Source: Zelopaecilomyces penicillatus
Taxonomy: Eukaryota > Ascomycota > Sordariomycetes > Hypocreales > Pseudodiploosporaceae
NCBI GenBank assembly: GCA_005765155.1
Contig: VCCP01000003.1
Coordinates: 3,472,001 to 3,536,000 of the forward strand
Direction: 5' to 3'
Length of the DNA stretch: 64,000 bases
Numbering within the stretch: position 1 is the stretch's first letter; each line of letters starts with the position of its first letter. Shown piece by piece: positions 57,823-64,000 of this stretch. The notes beneath the pieces are model-generated. The model was not told the DNA's origin. It saw only the letters and a list, made by a program, of their open reading frames with translations, and did no database searches. The translations under genes and the position numbers were made by a program.

Positions 57823-59404
57823 TCAGGTTGTTGTTGAGGCTTCTTTGGCCTTTTGGTATCTCCTCCATTCCTGCAGCTCATCCAATCCCTCGAGACTGGC
57901 TCTGCGGCCCCAATTCATGGGCTGGCGTTTCAGGAACGCGCCGACGGCTCCTAGATAGCCTTCATGTCGAAGGAAGTAGGCCTGTTTTTGGCCCTTGCTC
58001 CAAAACTTGATGGCGTAACTGAGCGTGTTCATGGTCTGCCGATGGCCGCGAATAAACGAGCCACCAAAGTAAATGTCTGATAGGTTATGCAGCTGCGACT
58101 GTAGATAGGCAAGCTGCCCAATATTGTTGGAGACGGCATATAGCAGGGATCGCGAGATATCAGAGGCGGAAAAGGGCACGCCTGGCGGGACTGACTTGCC
58201 GTCTGTAGGATTCTCACTATCCTCAGCGGCGGATTCTGCTTGCAACTTCATCCGGAAGACCTTGCCGAACGAGGAGGCGATGGCAGTACTTTTCAGACCA
58301 ATCTTATCGTAATCCGCTCCGTAAATGTCACCGACCATCATGTCGACCTTTGTATTATCGCCATCGCCTGCTTGATCCAGCATGTCGTCGAAGGAACGAG
58401 CGCCAGTCAAGAGCGAAAGCAGACCCCAGAGAGTGCCGCCACCAAGGGATGTACCGCCCACTCGCTCATAAGAGCGCTGGCCAGTGACCTTGAGGAATGA
58501 GACGCCAGAGCCAATGTTGACAAGTAGGTAGGGGTAGATTGTCTCTCGAGGGCTGACAAAGTGCATGGGATCCGTTTCGGAATACGTAAAGACCTCACGC
58601 GGGATCTCGGTTATAAAAAAGTCCAGACCTAGAGCAGCATATCGTTAGCATCGTAGCCTTCCGGAAGGGTTCGGAAAAGAAAAGGGAATGTAGAAGCTTG
58701 TTCAATCTTACCAATAATCAGGCACTCCATCTCCTCCTCCCGCAAGACCTCTACTCCCAAGGCATCTCGAATCCTGTCATAGAATTTGAAGGCCCCACCA
58801 CCGGTCGCCATTACGCACAGTTCACTGGGTCGCGAGCCATTCAGAGCTAGCTGCTTGTCCCGCAAGTGCTTCATAAACTCGACGCAGTCATCTATGCGAT
58901 CGGTTTCGAAGCTCTGGAAGTTGAGTCGACCTCCTGGGTATGCAGAGTCTACCTCCCGAGAGAAGTAGACGAGCTTGACGAGCGAACCGCCAATCTAGAA
59001 GCTCAAGGGTTAGCCAATCTTCATGCCTAAGGCTGTATAGAGAAAACGAAGCAAAGAGAAAGAGAAAGGGAAGGCAAAAATAGCAGTTTGCCTGTACTCA
59101 CATCTACAGCAATATGGCTCACTACGGCCGTATGGTTCGGCAGCCGAATATCGCTCGTCTCATGATGCGACGGACTGACTCGGCCATTGTCTGCGCCGTT
59201 TTCGCGCAATGCCGGCGTGGCAGTGTCGGGATCCACGATAAAGGCGCCCTCGACATTGATCTTGACGCTGCCCGGCTTGAAGATGGTGTTATCGATCTCC
59301 TCGGTCGAGGTCATGGTGCGCGGCCGCTGACCTCGATGCGCCTCATCCCCGCCATGGTGTTGTAGCGGGGCACCGGCCGGCTGGTCCTCGACGGCGGGCG
59401 ACAT
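57823..59404 (-). CDS. Pantothenate kinase (eukaryotic type II)
   Basis: Catalyses the first step of coenzyme A synthesis, ATP-dependent phosphorylation of pantothenate, in the cytosol. Three exons: 59404-59102, 58994-58712 and 58628-57823. Introns are 107 bp (GTGAGT, CTAAC, CTAG) and 83 bp (GTAAGA, CTAAC, CTAG). The product is 463 residues. Motifs are HIAVDIGGSLVKLVYF (phosphate-binding strand, split by intron 1), MATGGGAFKF, LVNIGSGVSFLKV and RVGGTSLGGGTLWGLLSLL. The end has DIYFGGSFIRGH and RHEGYLGAVGAFL, the usual C-terminal blocks. Length fits fungal PanK (yeast Cab1 is shorter). The start at 59404 gives a Pro/His-rich leader; an upstream ATG at 59560 is possible but its extension looks non-coding. 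Confidence 0.93.
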
Positions 59405-59807
59405 GACTGACTGACAGACTGATGTAGCTCTCTGACTGGGTTTCGGACGCCCCCCCGGCGGGCGCAGCTGGGGTCGACACAGAGCAGAAGATGCAGCTCT
59501 GGTGGAAGAGATTTGTTCGGATCGTCGGGGCTCTCTTTCGTTCCTGGCCCAGGTGAGCACTGCTAAATGTAAGATTTATAGAAAGATGACTGGCGCGACA
59601 GCTGCGCTGCTGGCGGTTGGCTGGTAGGGGTTCGGTTTGAGTTCGGAGAGTCCAGTCCAGGGCCTCGGCGCAGCGGAAGTGAACGCTTTAGAGGGTGGAG
59701 AGTCCCTTGTCGTACAATTTTTGGTGTAAAGATACTTGCGACTTGTGGAGTGCCGTGTGGGGTGACTCGGCTGTTGGAAGGAAATAAATTGGGGAAAGCC
59801 ACAGGTG

Positions 59808-59821
59808 CCTACCTAGGTAGG
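59808..59821. promoter_or_regulatory. 14-bp palindrome CCTACCTAGGTAGG
   Basis: Perfect inverted repeat about 400 bases upstream of the pantothenate kinase ATG. Related TACCTA/TAGGTA patches occur at 15.5, 16.3 and 63.8 kb. A dimeric factor site is possible but unproven. Confidence 0.35.
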
Positions 59822-60732
59822 TACCTTATCTACTAAGTACAGGTAGGTGATTTGTTTTATATGATCTCCTTTTGCCCCTTTTGCAATGCTCAAGTGATCG
59901 GCGATCAATTATTACAGATGAGAGAAATGTCTTTTTTTTTTATAAGCGTACTAAGTAATTACATGTTGTAAAAAGAAGGGGGGGCTCTACAATGTTCACT
60001 GAACAAGTCTGCTGTTCTACTGAAAACTGCCTTCGTTCTGAATTGATAGCTGCGCTGTTCACCTCCACGGAGTTTCCATTTATAGGGGCATGCTGATGTT
60101 GCAAGACACGTCTAATTACCATCAATGAAATTCGTTGAAGTCGGGCATTCTTTGCAGATTACCCATCGGTTTCGGAGGAAATGTCCCACGAATCCACTCT
60201 CGACATGTTTCACCCAGCTCCCAGCATGCCTCTACACATAACGGGTGCGGAGAGGTAACTAATCATACTGGCAGATTGAAGCAAAACACCCAATCTCAAA
60301 AAAAAAACCCGTACCCATGTACTTATACTCCGTACCTGTACCCCTGGATCGCAAATCGCAAAACGTTGAAGACTCTTGCTACAGATTCGGAACGCTTACA
60401 TACCTGCCTGTGATGTCAGAGAGCTGATTCCTATCTCCACTCACGAGGTGTAAATGTTTAGTCATGAAATTGAAATGAAAATATCAGACAATTATTATAT
60501 CCATTCCATACCAAAAATGGGCCTCAGGCAAACAATGTATACATCTCAGGTTTCCCAAAGCGGTGCCCCCTCCTAAACGCGGCAACGGCGGGTGATGCCC
60601 TAAAATATTGGGAAGTGCTAGGCCGTCCCTGTATCGACTGTGTCGGTACTAATGAAAGATACAAGCTCACTGATAATAAATAAAAGAATGCCACTGAATA
60701 ATCTACACAATACTCTTTTCCAGATTATTCAT

Positions 60733-60978
60733 CTAATTCTTACCGTACTCAAGCTTTTCTGAGTAATAAATGCAGAGCCCATCGATGTAACTGTCCCACC
60801 AAGCCGGTTGTTGGGGCATCTCCGAGACACTCGAATCCTGCATCGCGTGGAGGGCGGAGAGACCCCAACCGCCCCCGATATTTTGCAAATTCTGTGATTT
60901 AAAAATAAAATAGAAATAAAATCCCTCGATAATGCAGAAGCGAGGTGGGCATGAGAGCCGGAAGTTGGACCGGACCAA
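60733..60978 (-). CDS. Weak candidate small gene or exon
   Basis: An 81-codon frame whose last third (HAMQDSSVSEMPQQPAWWDSYIDGLCIYYSEKLEYG) has protein-like composition and is followed by a good donor, GTAAGA. An acceptor-like ATCACAG lies near 60893. It could be an internal exon of a small unannotated gene. I recognise no family and cannot complete a model. Confidence 0.2.
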   Translation of the reverse strand: MVRSNFRLSCPPRFCIIEGFYFYFIFKSQNLQNIGGGWGLSALHAMQDSSVSEMPQQPAWWDSYIDGLCIYYSEKLEYGKN

Positions 60979-61853
60979 GGATTCGGCATCCGCCAGACCG
61001 GGCTATCTGTACAGGGGAGGACCAACGACATTGTACGGTTGCGGGCGTTGTTGAGTAGGTAGGTTGAGCTCTTGTGGGAAACTCGGGAGCTTGGAAAGCA
61101 TCTGTTGGCAAGCAAACCATTATTTAATTCTGGAAGACTACTACCCTCGTTTTCCATTCTCACTTTGATTTTCTACATCTTGTTCTTTATTTCTGTGTTT
61201 TTGGAAGGCTTTGGTATTGATTGACGTTTTGAGGTTCTGTGATATGGGGGCAACGTAATATTACGAGCTGCAGCGGGCCATATCAATGCAGAATATCCGC
61301 TTTAAATCCCAAAACGGCCAGGTTTCCCGTTTCTCAACCAACCTTCTCTTTCGACTTCTACAGGGAGGTCTCCGCCCAGAAGCGACATGGAACGAACCCA
61401 TCATTGCTCAATGTGGCCAAGGTTGCATGCCGAATTGATTGGCCGCCCCATGTCAACTTCGCACTTGACCGATGCCTGTAGCTGTAGGCGTAGCAGCAGT
61501 GCATAGTACCTAGCTCAGCCAATATGCAAGAGGCACAGCAGGACCCTCGAATTGGTTTGTGCGCTGCTTGCTGCTAGGCCGGGGCCGCCGTCCTCTTTTT
61601 TTTTAATTCGTCTGCAGGTGATTTCAGTAATTTTTCCTCAATCATCCCACCCCCCCTGTAGATTCATGGGTAAATCATGAGGAGTTGGTCTGTGTATATA
61701 TATATAGTGTATAGCCGAGGATGGTAGCGGTCTACTTTCCCCGGATTGTCGTTGAAGAAATTGAATCGAGAGCCGCAAAAGAAAAAAAGAAGAAAAAAAG
61801 GACCAAAAAGAGACAAAAGAGCTTCCGTATTCCCTGCCCTTGACCAAGTCGCC

Positions 61854-63127
61854 ATGAAGTTTATACAGTGGGCAGCTGTAATAGCCACGCTGACCAGCGT
61901 TGGTTCGGCTGCTGCTATCAACACCAACGTCTACAAGAACAGACGAGATGGTGGTGACGTCAATCTCAGCGATCGCGATGACGCCGAGGTGCCATACACT
62001 CGCTCTTATTTCTACGCGGGGGGCAGCTACGTCGACAATGGAGCTGGGATTCATTCGTTCCAGGGCCAGATGTATGTCGAGAGATTGCGACCGGTTACAG
62101 GCAAAGTCAAGAAGACGCCGCTCATTTTGATCCACGGCCAAGGCCAGACAGGAACAGTGAGTTTTCCATTTTCTTTCTTTTTGGGTCGTCATCCGTCTGG
62201 AAACGCAGCACAGAACTAACCGCTGGTCAGAATTTCCTCAACAAACCTGATGGAGGTAGGGGCTGGGCTTCTCTCTTCATCCAGCAGGGATACGAAGTAT
62301 ACATCGTCGACCAGAGCTTCCGAGGCCGTTCAGCATGGCAGCCCAAGCTCGGCGATGTTCTGGCGCCGCTCCCTGCCCCGTTCCCAGCAGAAACGGTTCA
62401 GAAGCGATTCACAGCAACCAAGGAATACCTTCTGTGGCCACAGGCTGCTAATCACACACAATGGCCCGGTACTGGGAAAATGGGCGACCCCATCTTTGAT
62501 GCGTTTTATAGTTCAGGGGTGGAGTATACAAATGGCGACGCGGAGCAGCAGGCTGCCGTCCAGAAAGCTGGTGCCGCGCTCCTCGACCGAATCGGAAAGC
62601 CGGCCATCATCCTCGGCCACAGCCAAGGCGGTGCCATGCCCATTGTCATCGCCGACGCCCGACCGAAGCTCACCAAAGCGCTCATTATGCTCGAGCCCAA
62701 GGGACCTCCCTTTCGCGAGGCCGTCTTCAGCACCAACTCGGCTCGGCCGTGGGGTATTGCCGATGTGCCATTGAACTATTCGCCGGAAGTCCAGGATCCC
62801 AAGCTTGACCTGGCGCAGCAGCTCTATGCGGCGACAGGCACCAACCTGGTCGACTGTGTGTTGCAGGCTGAGGGACCAGGCAAACCTGCACCGCGGCGGC
62901 TCATGAATCTGGCAGACAAGCCGATGCTGATGGTGACCGCTGAGGCTTCATACCACAAACCTTATGACTACTGCACCACAAGGTTCTTGAAGCAGGCAGG
63001 ATGCTCCAAGCTGAAGCATATTGAGCTCGGAGATATTGGTATTCACGGCAACGGACACATGTTCTTCATGGAGAAGAATAGCCAGCAGATCCAAAAAGTA
63101 GTCCGAGACTGGATGGAGACTCTATGA
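61854..63127 (+). CDS. Secreted alpha/beta hydrolase (esterase-like)
   Basis: Two exons, 61854-62156 and 62231-63127, with a 74-bp intron (GTGAGT, CTAAC, TCAG), giving 399 residues. The start MKFIQWAAVIATLTSVGSAAA is a clear signal peptide, so secretion is expected. HGQGQTG near residue 95 forms the oxyanion region, GHSQGG near 230 carries the nucleophile serine, and HGNGHM near 377 the catalytic histidine. FRGRSAWQP after the intron is also usual for this fungal group of secreted hydrolases. The acid residue and substrate cannot be named from sequence. I chose the ATG at 61854 because the upstream part of the frame is a Lys/Arg-rich leader artefact. Confidence 0.9.
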
Positions 63128-64000
63128 AGGCTGGGCTTTCAAAAAACACAAATCAAGACCGGAAAACACGCTGCAAAAGAACCCAAGCCCTCGGAGTTGG
63201 TGTTGGTGTTCATGACGTACCACACACCTCGGAGATTCATGCACACCAGACCCTTTCTCCCACCTGCATTAGCTGGATATGGAATGGCAGTCGTATATAT
63301 ATGACTACATCTCACATCGCGGCAGCCTATCAAGGTGTCAGGCCGTGAATGGCGCGACTTCAGCTCTCCTGGTCGTAAGCTTAACGAGAGGCACAGAAAG
63401 CCGTGTTTGTGAATCACGCCATACCCAAGGTGGTGGCGCCTGTCCCGCTGCAGATGTCAGGTCAGGGACTTATTAGTAGAGAAGCCAATGGACTATATGA
63501 TCGGCCGGGTCCGTATCCGTATCAAAACCCCTGGTGGACGGCAAATCAAATGTTTTTGTTGGAGGGGCAAAAGGGCAAAAGGTGGCATGTCAGATAATAG
63601 AGAGGCCAGACCAAAGAGTCATGGGCCCCCAGATGGGCAGGATGGAAGCGTCTAGAGCCGAGTCAATGCCGCAAATACCCCGCCATGCATCTAAAAAAGC
63701 GTTATTACGCTCAATTCCAAATAGAAATGTACATGAACTCCCTCTTCGGGATAGTTGCTGATACCGCCATGTCACTAAAAGATTATGTTGGTTGCTTGGT
63801 TGCTTGGTTGCTTGTCTGCCTGCAACCTACCTACCTACTAACCTACCCACCAGCCGAGGCCCTGTGCCTGGCTGTATGTAATAACTGATTCGGCATCCTA
63901 AATATTAGTCTCTCTATAAGCCACCACCCAAAATAAAATAAAATAAAAATAGCTGTCACAAAACTTTACACTTCACACAACGTCTCCAATCTATTTTCCA
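63128..64000. other. 3' flank to window end
   Basis: 3' UTR of the hydrolase and non-coding DNA. No gene is seen; a following gene may start outside the window. Confidence 0.5.
63788..63811. repeat. Three tandem copies of TTGGTTGC
   Basis: An exact 8-base unit repeated three times, followed by CCTACCTACCTA-type repeats. Confidence 0.85.

Larger units (their letters stand above)
59405..61853. other. Long intergenic region (2.4 kb)
   Basis: Divergent region between pantothenate kinase and the secreted hydrolase. It holds a 14-base palindrome near 59.8 kb and one weak small-gene candidate near 60.8 kb. Nothing else is supported. Confidence 0.5.

Overview
This 64 kb window comes from a filamentous ascomycete nuclear chromosome, most likely Sordariomycetes and plausibly Hypocreales. 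The evidence is short GT-AG introns (about 50-160 nt) with CTAAC or CTGAC branch sites, a set of Pezizomycotina-type genes (PalI/Rim9, AspE-like septin, DUF3669, DUF7704, Zn2Cys6 regulator, RNA-dependent RNA polymerase), and long intergenic spaces. I cannot name the genus. I find no rRNA, CRISPR array or intact transposon.

Layout. 0.8-9.4 kb: a predicted TLC-like/Lgt-like membrane fusion protein, a disordered protein of unknown function, and the pH-signalling protein PalI. 12.3-20.5 kb: an ABC1/ADCK mitochondrial kinase-like protein and an AspE-like septin, separated by very long non-coding stretches. 22-28 kb: two Myb/telobox-type genes, candidates for telomere-repeat binding, flank a small DUF7704 membrane protein. 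28.9-33.4 kb: ribosomal protein eS4 and a Zn2Cys6 transcription factor. 33.4-42.5 kb: an AT-rich, gene-poor region with five tRNA-Ser genes and a zinc-knuckle protein with a possible GIY-YIG domain. 42.5-59.4 kb: a Rax1/RgsB-like RGS protein, a DUF3669 protein, an FAD monooxygenase, a 2-oxoglutarate/Fe(II) oxygenase, an RNA-silencing RdRP, AIM11 and pantothenate kinase. 61.9-63.1 kb: a secreted alpha/beta hydrolase.

The most unusual signal is the tRNA-Ser cluster (34390-36013, minus strand). Five genes with nearly identical exons fold as type-II serine tRNAs, have A and B boxes, and each has a T5-T6 run starting 9 nt after the discriminator base. Each is split inside the anticodon, between positions 35 and 36, by a divergent 53-57 nt insert. 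All five inserts start GT (GTAAGA, GTATGT, GTAAGG, GTAGGT, GTGGGT), carry CTAAC exactly 11 nt before the end, and end AAG. They look like spliceosomal introns inside RNA polymerase III genes. GT-AG removal gives the normal Ser anticodon AGA; the canonical 37/38 tRNA splice position would give AGG on a serine body. A compensatory pair change (A4-U69 to G4-C69) in two copies supports function.

Gene models here were joined by hand from reading frame continuity and splice-site consensus; family assignments rest on recognised motifs, not database searches.
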